A DNA stretch of 32,792 nucleotides from an uncultured Candidatus Saccharibacteria bacterium (GTDB lineage: Bacteria; Patescibacteriota; Saccharimonadia; Saccharimonadales; Saccharimonadaceae): the NCBI GenBank assembly GCA_937935245.1, contig CALGXX010000013.1, positions 1 through 32,792 on the forward strand. Reading direction: 5' to 3'. Both the position numbers and the translations under genes were made by a program. A model generated the notes under the pieces. The model had not been told where the DNA came from, ran no database searches, and worked only from the letters and a program-made list of their open reading frames with translations. Position 1 is the first letter of the stretch; each line of letters begins with the position of its first letter. Positions 6,897 to 15,482 of the stretch are shown piece after piece.

Positions 6897-8972
6897 TTAA
6901 CGTTTTCTTTGTTGTTCTGTCTCATTTTGTTTCGCTTCCAATTCTTTCTGTAAGCGAATGATTTCATCTCGGTATTGTGCAGCTTGAAGGAAGTCAAGGT
7001 CTTTAGCTGCTTGTTTCATGAGGGTGGTTGTATTGGCAATACTCTTTTCTAATTGTTCCTTACTCATGTGCATTATGATAGGATCAGCAGCAAAAAGCAT
7101 TGTGTTGTCAGGCTCTGCATAGGCTCCTTTGATACCTTGTGAAATAGAAACAGACTGTGATGTTGTTGTATTATCTCCACCTGTCGGCAACGTTCCTTTG
7201 ATTGCTTTAACGATTTGTTTAGGTGTAATATGATGATCTTCGTTGTATTTCAGCTGCTTTGTACGCCGTCTCATGGTTTCATCAATGGTCTTTTGCATGC
7301 TTTCCGTAATGGTGTCAGCATACATAATTACTTTTCCATTGACATTTCTGGCAGCGCGTCCAGCTGTTTGGGTAAGACTCCTATGGCTGCGAAGGAAGCC
7401 TTCTTTGTCGGCATCAAGTATAGCTACGAGTGAAACCTCAGGTAAATCAAGTCCTTCACGTAGAAGATTGACTCCCACAAGGACATCGTAAATACCAGCA
7501 CGTAGGTCATTGATTATTTTGATTCGGTCTAATCCGGCAACGTCACTATGGATATAAGCTGTGCGAATATCATGATTTAGCAAGTATTCGGTAAGCTCTT
7601 CAGCCATTCGTTTCGTTAGTGTTGTTACCAGAACTCGCTCTTCTTTCTCAGCACGGATGACTATTTCATTCATCAGATCATCTATTTGGTTCTCTGATGG
7701 GCGCACTTCTATTTCTGGATCTAGTAGACCTGTTGGGCGGATTAGCTGTTCGACAACTACTCCTTCTGCTTCTTGTAACTCGTAATCAGCAGGTGTTGCT
7801 GATACATAGATAATCTGATGGATCAAACTGTGGAACTCTTCAAAGCGTAGAGGACGGTTGTCAAAGGCTGCAGGAAGACGGAAACCATACTCTACAAGGT
7901 TGGTCTTTCGGGCACGGTCACCACCATACATGGCCGAGATTTGTGGTACACTGACATGGCTTTCATCAATTACCATTAGGTAATCTTCAGGAAAGAAGTC
8001 TAGCAAACAGTAAGGACGTTGACCTGCTTGTCTCCCATCAAAATAGCGTGAATAGTTTTCTATACCTGAGCAGTGCCCAAGTTCTTTTATCATTTCTATG
8101 TCATACTCTACACGTTCCTTTATGCGCTGAGCTTTGATGTTATCACCAATTTCGGTGAAAAAGTCTACTTGTTTCACAAGATCATCCTGAATCTGTCGGA
8201 TAGCTCCTTCTGTTTGTTCCTTTGATGTTACGAACAAATTGGCAGGGTAGATTTCATATTCGTCAAAGGTTGCTATGCGGTGGAAGGCAACAGAGTCTAC
8301 TTCTTCAATACTATCAATCTCGTCATCCCACCAAGTGATACGAAGAACGTTGTCACTATAAGCCATGGCAATGTCAAGAGTATCCCCTTTTACGCGAAAA
8401 TTACCACGTTGTAATTCTATATCATTACGTATGTATAAGGCATCAACTAAACGGCGTAAGAAATCATTACGATCTATCTTTTGATCTTTTCGGATGTGTA
8501 TGACATTCTCCTTCATGGCAACAGGTGCCCCCATACCGTATATACAAGAGACGGAAGAAACGACGATAACGTCCTTCCTTCCTGATAATAAGGATGATAC
8601 GGCAGATAGTCTAAGCTTATCAATCTCGTCATTGATAGCTAAATCTTTCTCTATGTAGGTGTCTGTCGTAGGCATGTATGCCTCGGGCTGGTAATAATCA
8701 TAATATGAGACATAATATTCTACAGCATTGTTAGGAAAGAATCCTTTCATTTCTTCATATAACTGTGCTGCCAGAGTCTTGTTATGCGAAAGTATGAGTG
8801 TTGGCTTATTCACGTTGGCAATGACATTTGCAATAGTGAATGTCTTGCCTGAACCCGTTACACCCAATAAAACTTGACTCTTATCTCCATGTTCCAGCCC
8901 TTCTGTAAGTTCTTTTATGGCTTCAGGTTGGTCTCCTGTCGGCTTATATTTTGATGTTAATTGGAAATCCAT
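6897..8972 (-). CDS. uvrB: Excinuclease ABC subunit B
   Basis: UvrB is the damage-verifying helicase-like subunit of nucleotide excision repair; it is loaded by UvrA and incised with UvrC. The start at 8972 gives 691 residues beginning MDFQLTSKYKPTGDQPEAI, the normal family N-terminus; a start at 9008 would add 12 unrelated residues. Visible features are Walker A GVTGSGKT (37-44), the beta-hairpin YYDYYQPEAY, the DESH box, the helicase motif TAGRAARN, and a C-terminal UVR motif (LDFLQAAQYRDEI) that contacts UvrC. The length is normal and no lesions are seen. It is divergent from the bamD-like gene. Confidence 0.97.
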   Translation of the reverse strand: MDFQLTSKYKPTGDQPEAIKELTEGLEHGDKSQVLLGVTGSGKTFTIANVIANVNKPTLILSHNKTLAAQLYEEMKGFFPNNAVEYYVSYYDYYQPEAYMPTTDTYIEKDLAINDEIDKLRLSAVSSLLSGRKDVIVVSSVSCIYGMGAPVAMKENVIHIRKDQKIDRNDFLRRLVDALYIRNDIELQRGNFRVKGDTLDIAMAYSDNVLRITWWDDEIDSIEEVDSVAFHRIATFDEYEIYPANLFVTSKEQTEGAIRQIQDDLVKQVDFFTEIGDNIKAQRIKERVEYDIEMIKELGHCSGIENYSRYFDGRQAGQRPYCLLDFFPEDYLMVIDESHVSVPQISAMYGGDRARKTNLVEYGFRLPAAFDNRPLRFEEFHSLIHQIIYVSATPADYELQEAEGVVVEQLIRPTGLLDPEIEVRPSENQIDDLMNEIVIRAEKEERVLVTTLTKRMAEELTEYLLNHDIRTAYIHSDVAGLDRIKIINDLRAGIYDVLVGVNLLREGLDLPEVSLVAILDADKEGFLRSHRSLTQTAGRAARNVNGKVIMYADTITESMQKTIDETMRRRTKQLKYNEDHHITPKQIVKAIKGTLPTGGDNTTTSQSVSISQGIKGAYAEPDNTMLFAADPIIMHMSKEQLEKSIANTTTLMKQAAKDLDFLQAAQYRDEIIRLQKELEAKQNETEQQRKR

Positions 8973-9005
8973 TGTCTTTGTCAGAATACGAGTAATCTTA
9001 GTATG

Positions 9006-9013
9006 CAAAGGTA
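9006..9013 (-). promoter_or_regulatory. Bacteroidetes -7 box for uvrB (TACCTTTG)
   Basis: Read on the minus strand, this is TACCTTTG, which matches TAnnTTTG. It lies 33 bp upstream of the chosen uvrB start. Its position inside the longer 9008 reading frame also argues for the internal start. A -33 element is not clear. Confidence 0.55.
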
Positions 9014-9072
9014 CGAAAAAGCCCTGATAATATTTCTTCTATGGTGTTTTTTTGCTAAAAAAGTAAGGTGTC

Positions 9073-9104
9073 TTTGCTTATTTATAGAATAATGTGTAAC
9101 TTTG
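9073..9104 (+). promoter_or_regulatory. Bacteroidetes promoter for bamD-rpoZ operon
   Basis: TTTG at 9073-9076 and TAACTTTG at 9097-9104 are separated by 20 nt, matching the Bacteroidetes -33/-7 arrangement. The start codon of the lipoprotein gene is at 9122, which leaves a short leader with no Shine-Dalgarno sequence. Confidence 0.7.
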
Positions 9105-9121
9105 CACTTCAAAGTCAAATT

Positions 9122-9946
9122 ATGAAGAAGAAAATTTTCATAGGTATGTGTGTAGCTTTACTCCTTACTAGCTGTGCTCAGGAGTATAACCAGGTGTACA
9201 AAACAACTGATTATGGTTATAAGTATGAGTTTGCAAAGGAGTGTTTTGCAAAGGGAAAGTATGGTTTTGCTGTTCCTTTGTTACAGGACCTCGTGACAAT
9301 AGAGAAAGGAACTGATAATGCACAGGAATGCCTTTATATGCTGGCGATGGCAGAATATGGTCTGAAAGACTATCAGGCTGCATCTGAAACTTTTAAAAAG
9401 TATTATCAGACTTATCCTCGTGGGCAGTATGCAGAGATGGCTTCGTTCTATATAGGGCAGAGCTTGTTTGAAAGTACACCAGAACCACGACTTGATCAAA
9501 CGCCTACTGTTGCTGCTATTGCAGCCTTTCAGGATTACCTTGATATCTTCCCAGATGGTAAAATGAAAGGAACAGCCCAGCAACGATTGTTTGATTTGCA
9601 GGATAAGTTGATTCGGAAAGAGTATCTTAATGCCAAGTTGTATTATAATCTCGGCTCTTATTTCGGCAATTGTACCAATGGTGGAAATAATTATGAGGCT
9701 TGTATCATCACAGCCCAGAATGCTTTGAATGACTACCCATACAGTAATCTGCGTGAAGACTTTGCTATCCTTGTGATGAAAAGTAAGTTTGAATTAGCAC
9801 AGATGAGTGTGGAGTCAAAGAAGCTACAACGCTATCAGGATGCAGAAGATGAATGTTATGGTTTTATCAATGAGTATCCTGACTCTAAACAACGTAAGAC
9901 TGCTGAAGAATACATTAAGAAATGTAAGGAGTTTACAAAAGGATAA
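9122..9946 (+). CDS. bamD: BamD-like outer-membrane assembly lipoprotein
   Basis: From the ATG at 9122 the protein has 274 residues. An upstream in-frame start at 9068 would include the promoter and is rejected. The N-terminus MKKKIFIGMCVALLLTSC is a lipoprotein signal with lipobox LTSC. The remainder is helical with tetratricopeptide-like repeats (for example YLMLAMAEYGLKDYQAASETFKK style segments and YPRGQYAEMASFYIGQSL), as in BamD, the essential partner of BamA that folds outer-membrane beta-barrels. This fits a diderm host and the porin in the same region. It is followed by rpoZ after 35 bp and DUF4293, a usual Bacteroidales order. Confidence 0.85.
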   Translation: MKKKIFIGMCVALLLTSCAQEYNQVYKTTDYGYKYEFAKECFAKGKYGFAVPLLQDLVTIEKGTDNAQECLYMLAMAEYGLKDYQAASETFKKYYQTYPRGQYAEMASFYIGQSLFESTPEPRLDQTPTVAAIAAFQDYLDIFPDGKMKGTAQQRLFDLQDKLIRKEYLNAKLYYNLGSYFGNCTNGGNNYEACIITAQNALNDYPYSNLREDFAILVMKSKFELAQMSVESKKLQRYQDAEDECYGFINEYPDSKQRKTAEEYIKKCKEFTKG

Positions 9947-9981
9947 AATAGAAATAACAGACTAAAATTTATATAATTAGA

Positions 9982-10323
9982 ATGGATTACAAGAAGTCAA
10001 AAGCACCGTCAAATACGGTAACGCGGGATGTTCAGGAACTTTGGAAAAGTACTGGAAATATTTATGAGAGTGTTGCTATTATCGCAAAGAGAGCTAATCA
10101 GATCTCTGTAGAGATAAAGCAGGACTTAAGTAAGAAGCTTGCTGAGTTTGCTTCTTATAACGATTCTCTTGATGAGGTCTTCGAAAACCGTGAACAGATA
10201 GAGATCAGTCGTTATTATGAGAAGTTACCAAAGCCAACATTGCTGGCTACCCAGGAGTTCTTGGATGGTAATGTTTACTGGCGTGATCCTTCTAAGGATG
10301 GTCAGGAAGAGGAAGATTTTTAG
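9982..10323 (+). CDS. rpoZ: RNA polymerase omega subunit, Bacteroidetes type
   Basis: The protein has 113 residues. It begins MDYKKSKAPSNTVTRD and contains NIYESVAIIAKRANQIS and the tail EQIEISRYYEKLPKPTLLATQEFL, which are hallmarks of the Bacteroidetes Rpb6/omega family. Omega stabilises the beta-prime subunit in RNA polymerase. The AKRANQI segment corresponds to the conserved omega core helix. No Shine-Dalgarno sequence is seen before the ATG. The gene lies between bamD and the DUF4293 gene with short spacing. Confidence 0.9.
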   Translation: MDYKKSKAPSNTVTRDVQELWKSTGNIYESVAIIAKRANQISVEIKQDLSKKLAEFASYNDSLDEVFENREQIEISRYYEKLPKPTLLATQEFLDGNVYWRDPSKDGQEEEDF

Positions 10324-10325
10324 TT

Positions 10326-10778
10326 ATGATACAGAGAAAACAAACTGTTTTCCTCTTCCTTGCATTGCTTGCTACAATCGCATGTCTTTGTCTACCAGTA
10401 GGAAGTTTTGAGCCTCAAGGCATGGGGACAGAGAATCAGCTAATGAACCTTTGGATAAACGAAACCAATGGGGGAAGAAACTTCAGCGTTTGGGCTTTAT
10501 TTGCAATTCTTCTGGTAACTTGTCCTATAAACACCTTCGCTATCTTCGATTATCATAACCGCAAACGACAGGCACGCTTCTGCATGTTCTCAATGTTGAT
10601 GATTATTGGGTGGTACATTGTTTATGGAGTGTTTAGCCAAGTGTTGATGCCAGGTTTCACGTTTCACGTTGGGTTCGCAGCCTGTTTGCCACTTATAGCC
10701 TTTATTCTTTTGTGGCTTGCCAGACACTCGATACTTGCTGATGAAGCTTTGGTTAGAGCAGCTGATAGAATTAGATAA
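10326..10778 (+). CDS. DUF4293 membrane protein
   Basis: This 150-residue protein has four predicted transmembrane helices at about 6-24, 53-74, 84-108 and 115-133. It begins MIQRKQTVFLFLALLA, characteristic of the DUF4293 family that follows rpoZ in many Bacteroidales. It starts 2 bp after the rpoZ stop, so the two are likely co-translated. The function is unknown. It is the last complete gene on the Bacteroidales side of the window. Confidence 0.82.
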   Translation: MIQRKQTVFLFLALLATIACLCLPVGSFEPQGMGTENQLMNLWINETNGGRNFSVWALFAILLVTCPINTFAIFDYHNRKRQARFCMFSMLMIIGWYIVYGVFSQVLMPGFTFHVGFAACLPLIAFILLWLARHSILADEALVRAADRIR

Positions 10779-10835
10779 TAAGAAGCACTTTTAGTTAGCA
10801 CGTTATTGACGTGCCATGTAAATACATTAGAAGGA

Positions 10836-10876
10836 ACATTCTTCATAGTCTTTATGATTATGAAGAATGTTTTTTT
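10836..10876 (+). terminator. Rho-independent terminator after DUF4293
   Basis: ACATTCTTCATA at 10836-10847 pairs with TATGAAGAATGT at 10859-10870, and a run of T follows. It closes the bamD-rpoZ-DUF4293 operon. A smaller perfect hairpin, GCACGT-TATTG-ACGTGC, lies just before it at 10798-10814. Confidence 0.8.
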
Positions 10877-10945
10877 GTGAGTAGGTGGTAATATATACCT
10901 CTTTGAAGAGTAGAAGTAAGACATCAAAAACCCCCGCTCCCTTTT
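10871..10945. other. Junction between Bacteroidales-like and Saccharibacteria-like sequence
   Basis: Left of this stretch all genes, promoters and start contexts are of Bacteroidetes type. Right of it they are of Patescibacteria type. The first gene on the right is cut in the middle of its conserved domain, and the missing half is not present in any frame to the left. No transposase, integrase, tRNA or direct repeat marks the boundary. An assembly chimera between two members of one community is the simplest reading. Confidence 0.75.
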
Positions 10946-11522
10946 GAGGGCAGACCACGATAAGCGTGAAAGGGCACGATTCGGTATGGATGTCGTGAAG
11001 GAGCTTAAGGATATTTTGAAGTCTTCTTTTGAGCTTTATGACGATAATATTCGCGTGCCGGAAGGTGTGGATTCTCGATTGTTGAAATTGGCGAAGGAGA
11101 TGGACGCGGCAGTGCTGACGCTTGATTACAATTTGAATAAGGTGGCACAAGTTGAGGGCGTTAAGGTTTTGAATATCAATGAGCTGGCGAAAAGTTTGAG
11201 AATGAGCTATTTGCCTGGCGACGAGCTGGATTTGGAGCTGTCGCAGAAGGGGCAAGATTCTCATCAAGCGGTTGGCTATTTGAAAGATGGAACGATGGTG
11301 GTTGTTGAGAACGCCAAGCGCTACATTGGGCAAACGAAGAAAATTGAGATTATCCGAAGCTTGCAGACCGACGCTGGCAAAATGATGTTTGCAAAGCTTG
11401 TGGTTGAACAGAAAAAACCTGTAAAGCAGAAGACCAACGTTCCTAAAAAGCGCACAAATGGTCGCTCAAAAACATCAGCTCAACACGAGGCTGAGCTGAT
11501 TAATTTAGTGAATAAACAATAG
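10944..11522 (+). pseudogene. PIN-TRAM protein (YacL-like), 5'-truncated at the junction
   Basis: The 192 residues from a TTG codon cover only the last part of a YacL-type PIN/TRAM protein, and this start is an artefact of the open frame (open only from 10920). The PIN domain is present from its second half (ADHDKRERARFGMDVVKEL) through the acidic LTLDYNLNKVA motif and VLNINELAKSLR. The TRAM RNA-binding domain follows (VGYLKDGTMVVVENAKRYIG, then SLQTDAGKMMFAK), with a basic tail. The membrane helices and the first PIN aspartate (expected in an LDTSVLIDGR-like motif) are missing. Complete relatives are membrane-anchored putative ribonucleases. Its 3' end faces the PBP gene 5 bp away. Confidence 0.8.
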
Positions 11523-11528
11523 TTTATT
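11511..11528. terminator. Possible short hairpin between convergent genes
   Basis: AATAAAC at 11511-11517 can pair with GTTTATT across the 5-bp gap between the PIN-TRAM and PBP stop codons. A second hairpin, ATCAGCTC/GAGCTGAT at 11474-11500, lies inside the end of the PIN-TRAM gene. Both are AT-rich or short, so a terminator role is only possible. Confidence 0.3.
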
Positions 11529-14188
11529 TAGTGAACTTGAATGCTGCCGCTTGAAGTGGCGGTGTAATATGCAGAGTCTCTTACGGTTACAGAAACTGTG
11601 TGCGATCCTGCCGTATCAAGTTCTACTGTGGCGGTCTGCTTGCCGCTTGAAGTAATTTCTGAACTCTTAATGCTCTTTCCATCCACGGTAATTTCGATTG
11701 CCGATAAGCCCCAAGTTCCTGCTGTAACATCAACACTTATCGTATATTTCTTACCACTGTTGGTGTATGATATTGCTCCAATTTGCGGCTTAGTGTCGTC
11801 GCACTTGTGAACGTCATCTTCTGCGTTTGCGTCGTAGCCTGAAGGGACGGTAATTGATTCTTTTTTAGTCAAAGGATCGATAATCTTTGTTACCTCAATC
11901 TCTTCCTTCGCGCCATCCGGAGTACAGTTTGTTGCCTTTTTCTTGGAGACTTTATCGAAGGTGATTTTCTCTGTAGATTGACTTTGTCTCTTATTCCACC
12001 ATGACGGGTAGAGCTCGCCGTTGACAGTCTGGATTCCGCTTGGTCGCTCATACCATTGACCTGACTTCCATTTGCCTTCTTTGGCGTAAACTTGGGTGTG
12101 TGCAAATTCCATAACGCTTCTAATTACTGGCATGCCGTAGTTGGAGGCTGATGTACCAATCACGCTAGTGTCGGAGTTTCCGAGCCACATTCCCATGACC
12201 AGAGCTGGGCTGTAATTAACAATCCAGAGGTCTTTTGGCTGCGAGCCTTTGTCCGATGTACCAGTCTTTGCGGAGGTTCGAACGCCATTGACGCCCATCC
12301 AGCCGTGAAGTCCAGGAGTTCGGTCGGACAAGATGTCGTTCACGATGTATGCTGATTGCGAGTCGATAACTTGCTTGCCTTCATCTTTCCATTTTTTCAG
12401 AGTTTCACCTTGGCTGTTCTTTACCTCGATAACACTTGAAATATCTTTTTGGACTCCCATTCGCGCCAATGTTGAGTAGGCATTCACCAATTCTGTTTGT
12501 TTGGTTCCACATGCGCCGATTGCTGCACCGAGTCCGTAACCGCCGGCATTTTCTTCCTGGCGGCAATAGTTGGTGTCGCCCATCCTGCGGATTCCCTCGA
12601 CGACAGGCTTAGCGGATCCGTCGCCAACGATGTAAGCGGCTTTAATGGCTGGGACGTTTCGAGATAGAGCTAGCGCTCTTCGAATATTGATGGCACCCAT
12701 AAACTTATTGTCCCAGTTTCTCAGGGTTGCGCCGTACAGTTTATCAATGTTCTCATCAGCTAAGACTGTGCCACTACCGTATGCTTGCTTGCTGTCGTGC
12801 TTGTCGAATAATTGAGTAAAGACAAGCGACTTAATCGTGGAACCTGGCTGAATATAGGAAACTGCGGCGTTGTCCTGACCGAAGCCAGTGTAATTAAAGT
12901 CACGGCTACCAACAAGTGCTACGATTTGTCCAGTCTGAACGTCTTCGACTGTTGCGGCGCCGTTACTAATTCGCACAGCGTCTGGTCGACCTGTTGCAAA
13001 GAACGACTTCATCTCGTTTTCAAGCTTTTCCTGAATTCGCCAGTCGAGGGTGGTTTTAATCGTCAATCCACCGCGTCCAACGACTGATTCGCCGAGTTCT
13101 TTACTCAACTGATTGCGAACCATCAATAGGAAGTGAGGAGCCTTAATATTCTCCAAGTGTTCAGTCTGCGGCTTAAGTGTGCTTAGAATATCAATCTTTT
13201 TAGCTTTTTCAGCCTCGTCCTTGGTGATAACGCCTTGCTCGGCCATGTAATCCAGAACTGTATGTTGTCGGGCAATCAAAGCCTTATTTCCAGCGGTGTT
13301 ATATGGATTATAGTAAGTTGGATTCTGTGGAATACCAGCAATTAGCGCCGCTTCCGCCAGCGTCAGATCTTTAGCGTGCTTGCCAAAGTATGTCTGAGCT
13401 GCAGACTCTGCGCCGTTACGACGACCGCCGTATGGAGACTCATTCAGATATAATGACAGGATTTGGTCTTTGCTATACATGCGCTCGACTTCAATTGCAA
13501 GAATGATTTCCTTGATCTTTCGAGGAATACCGCTAATTGATCGGTCGCCAGCCTCATCTGCGAAGAAAACTTGCTTGACGAGCTGCTGCGTCAGGGTCGA
13601 TCCACCCTGAACTTGGCGGCGTGAAGCAGTTGAGAGCATTGCGCGCAACATACCGCTAATACTGATGCCGTGGTGATTGTAGAAGTTTCGGTCCTCAATT
13701 GCGACAGTGGCTTTTTTCAAATAGTCGCTAATCTGGTCAGATTCGACAACCAATTGATAATTGCCCGTACCTTTATCTTCCCAAAGCAAATTGTCATTGC
13801 GGTCGTAATATTTAGTGACGGTCGTTTGAACGCGCTTAGCAAGCTCACCAGGGCGAATTTTATCGAGGTCTTTACGGAAATAGGCGAACATTCCGCCGAT
13901 AAGTAGCAACATCAACAAAATACCGACGCCAAGAATTTTCAGCGCCATCAGTCCGCCGCGCTTGGAGAACCAATATTTCGCTAGTCGCTTCGGATGTAAT
14001 CGATAAAAGAATCGCTTTACGGGGTGTTTTGGCAAAGTCGCCAAATATTCCGCTCGTTCGCGCGCGTCCTTGTCTTTTTTAGTCTTATGTTTCTGCGCCA
14101 AATTGGCATATAAGTTCATCCGTTTCGACGGAGATTTCTTATCGCTTGAGCCGTGTCCGGCGGTGCTTATCGTAGTCTTTTTCTTCAC
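11528..14188 (-). CDS. Bifunctional penicillin-binding protein (class A, PBP1A-like)
   Basis: This 886-residue enzyme polymerises and crosslinks peptidoglycan outside the membrane. A basic cytosolic tail (1-80) precedes one helix (81-103). The GT51 glycosyltransferase shows E165 in AIEDRNFYNHHG, QGGSTLTQQLVKQ and RKIKEIILAIEVER. The transpeptidase shows S450-T-I-K453, S509-R-N511 and K641-T-G643. The C-terminal 90 residues look like an Ig-like domain rich in Ser/Thr (TISVDVTAGTWG, then HTVSVTVRDSAYY). The start is GTG at 14188. A TATAAT box ends 6 nt before it, which suggests a leaderless message. A Patescibacterium with this enzyme makes its own wall. Confidence 0.93.
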   Translation of the reverse strand: MKKKTTISTAGHGSSDKKSPSKRMNLYANLAQKHKTKKDKDARERAEYLATLPKHPVKRFFYRLHPKRLAKYWFSKRGGLMALKILGVGILLMLLLIGGMFAYFRKDLDKIRPGELAKRVQTTVTKYYDRNDNLLWEDKGTGNYQLVVESDQISDYLKKATVAIEDRNFYNHHGISISGMLRAMLSTASRRQVQGGSTLTQQLVKQVFFADEAGDRSISGIPRKIKEIILAIEVERMYSKDQILSLYLNESPYGGRRNGAESAAQTYFGKHAKDLTLAEAALIAGIPQNPTYYNPYNTAGNKALIARQHTVLDYMAEQGVITKDEAEKAKKIDILSTLKPQTEHLENIKAPHFLLMVRNQLSKELGESVVGRGGLTIKTTLDWRIQEKLENEMKSFFATGRPDAVRISNGAATVEDVQTGQIVALVGSRDFNYTGFGQDNAAVSYIQPGSTIKSLVFTQLFDKHDSKQAYGSGTVLADENIDKLYGATLRNWDNKFMGAINIRRALALSRNVPAIKAAYIVGDGSAKPVVEGIRRMGDTNYCRQEENAGGYGLGAAIGACGTKQTELVNAYSTLARMGVQKDISSVIEVKNSQGETLKKWKDEGKQVIDSQSAYIVNDILSDRTPGLHGWMGVNGVRTSAKTGTSDKGSQPKDLWIVNYSPALVMGMWLGNSDTSVIGTSASNYGMPVIRSVMEFAHTQVYAKEGKWKSGQWYERPSGIQTVNGELYPSWWNKRQSQSTEKITFDKVSKKKATNCTPDGAKEEIEVTKIIDPLTKKESITVPSGYDANAEDDVHKCDDTKPQIGAISYTNSGKKYTISVDVTAGTWGLSAIEITVDGKSIKSSEITSSGKQTATVELDTAGSHTVSVTVRDSAYYTATSSGSIQVH

Positions 14189-14194
14189 AATTCT

Positions 14195-14222
14195 ATTATA
14201 TCACGCATATGTTTCGCTTCAA
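14195..14222 (-). promoter_or_regulatory. Promoter of the PBP gene, leaderless arrangement
   Basis: Minus-strand -10 TATAAT at 14200-14195 and -35 TTGAAG at 14222-14217 are spaced 16 nt apart. Exactly 6 nt (14194-14189) separate the -10 box from the GTG start, so the expected +1 coincides with the start codon. Confidence 0.65.
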
Positions 14223-14234
14223 TTGTAAAATTGC

Positions 14235-14257
14235 TATACTAATATATAGAAAAGGAG
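14235..14257 (+). promoter_or_regulatory. tyrS -10 box and Shine-Dalgarno site
   Basis: TATACT at 14235-14240 is a good -10 box with a poor -35. AAGGAG at 14252-14257 is a normally spaced ribosome binding site for the ATG at 14262. It contrasts with the divergent PBP gene, which has no leader. Confidence 0.6.
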
Positions 14258-14261
14258 TGAT

Positions 14262-15482
14262 ATGAAATTATCAGAAGAATTACAATGGCGTGGATTCTGG
14301 AATCAGACCACATTTACTGACGACAAACTTATCGATTCGGAGAATTTCACGCTCTATTTGGGGACGGATCCTTCGGCGGACAGCTTGCATGTTGGGCATT
14401 TGGCAGTTTATATGATGGTTCGGCATTTTCTGGAGCGCGGACATAAAGTGTTTTTGCTCGTTGGCGGCGGCACGGGAATGATTGGCGACATGCGCGACAC
14501 GGAAGAGCGAAATCTGCTTCCGTATGAGGAAATTGAGCATAACAAGCAAGCCTTAAAATCCCAAGTTTCGCGAATTTTTGCTGGACGAGATTTTACTTTG
14601 GTTGATAACGCTGATTGGCTGGCTGATCTGGAATTACTACCATTTCTTCGCGATATCGGTAAGAATTTCAATATGGCAGATTTGGTGAGCCGCGAATTTT
14701 TCAAGGCGCGCATTAACAACGGCAAAGGTTTGAGTTTTGCGGAGTTCACTTACACTTTACTTCAGGGCTATGATTTTTGGCATCTGTTTAATCAATATGG
14801 CGTGAATCTGCAAATTGGTGGATCGGATCAATGGGGTAATTTATTATCTGGCGTGGATCTGATTCGTAAAAAAGAAAACACCGAAGTTTATGCAATGACT
14901 GCGCCTCTGCTCATCAATAAGTCGACTGGTCGTAAATTCGGTAAATCTGAAGGTGGCGCGGTTTGGCTTGATGAAAATAAAACCAGCGTCTATAAATTCT
15001 ACCAATTCTGGCTGAATGTCGATGATGAGAGCGCAATTGAATATATGAAGATATTTACGATGTTGGATCGTGATACAATTGAGGCTATTGCTGAAAATCA
15101 CGCTGTTAATCCAGGCGCGCGTTCGGCGCAGAAGGTTTTGGCTCGTGAAGTTACTGACATTGTCCACGGTAGTGCGCGTCGTGAATCTGTTGAGCGCGTA
15201 ACTGAAGTTTTGTTTGGTGGCGGCGATTTTAAGAAATTGTCGGACGATGATTTAGGTGCTTTGGCTGAAGAAATTCCTTGCGTTGATACTGGAATTGATG
15301 TGATTGAAGCGTTGGTAGAATCTGGGGCGGTTGGCTCTAACGGCGAAGCAAAGCGATTGTTAAAATCTGGAGCTATTAGCCTAAACGGAGAAAAAATTGC
15401 CGAAAATAAAGTCGTCAATGACACGTCGTTGTTAAAGAAGGGTAAAAACACATTCGTATTAATTATGGAAGGGGACGAATAA
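14262..15482 (+). CDS. tyrS: Tyrosyl-tRNA synthetase
   Basis: This 406-residue class I enzyme charges tRNA-Tyr. The HIGH-like motif is H43-V-G-H46 in DPSADSLHVGHL, and the KMSKS-like motif is K225-F-G-K-S229. IGGSDQWGN marks the tyrosine pocket. The C-terminal S4 RNA-binding domain is seen in EAKRLLKSGAISLNGEKI. The length is normal. The stop overlaps the ATG of the next gene (TAATG), opening an operon that runs to rsmD. Confidence 0.96.
   Translation: MKLSEELQWRGFWNQTTFTDDKLIDSENFTLYLGTDPSADSLHVGHLAVYMMVRHFLERGHKVFLLVGGGTGMIGDMRDTEERNLLPYEEIEHNKQALKSQVSRIFAGRDFTLVDNADWLADLELLPFLRDIGKNFNMADLVSREFFKARINNGKGLSFAEFTYTLLQGYDFWHLFNQYGVNLQIGGSDQWGNLLSGVDLIRKKENTEVYAMTAPLLINKSTGRKFGKSEGGAVWLDENKTSVYKFYQFWLNVDDESAIEYMKIFTMLDRDTIEAIAENHAVNPGARSAQKVLAREVTDIVHGSARRESVERVTEVLFGGGDFKKLSDDDLGALAEEIPCVDTGIDVIEALVESGAVGSNGEAKRLLKSGAISLNGEKIAENKVVNDTSLLKKGKNTFVLIMEGDE

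Noticed and set aside
10871..10945. Genomic island boundary from horizontal transfer
   Set aside because: No integrase, tRNA or repeat is present, and the right side carries essential genes (tyrS, tRNAs, typA) unlikely to be island cargo.
10944..10946. Natural TTG start for the PIN-TRAM protein
   Set aside because: The frame begins within the conserved PIN domain with no ribosome site, so truncation at the junction explains it better.
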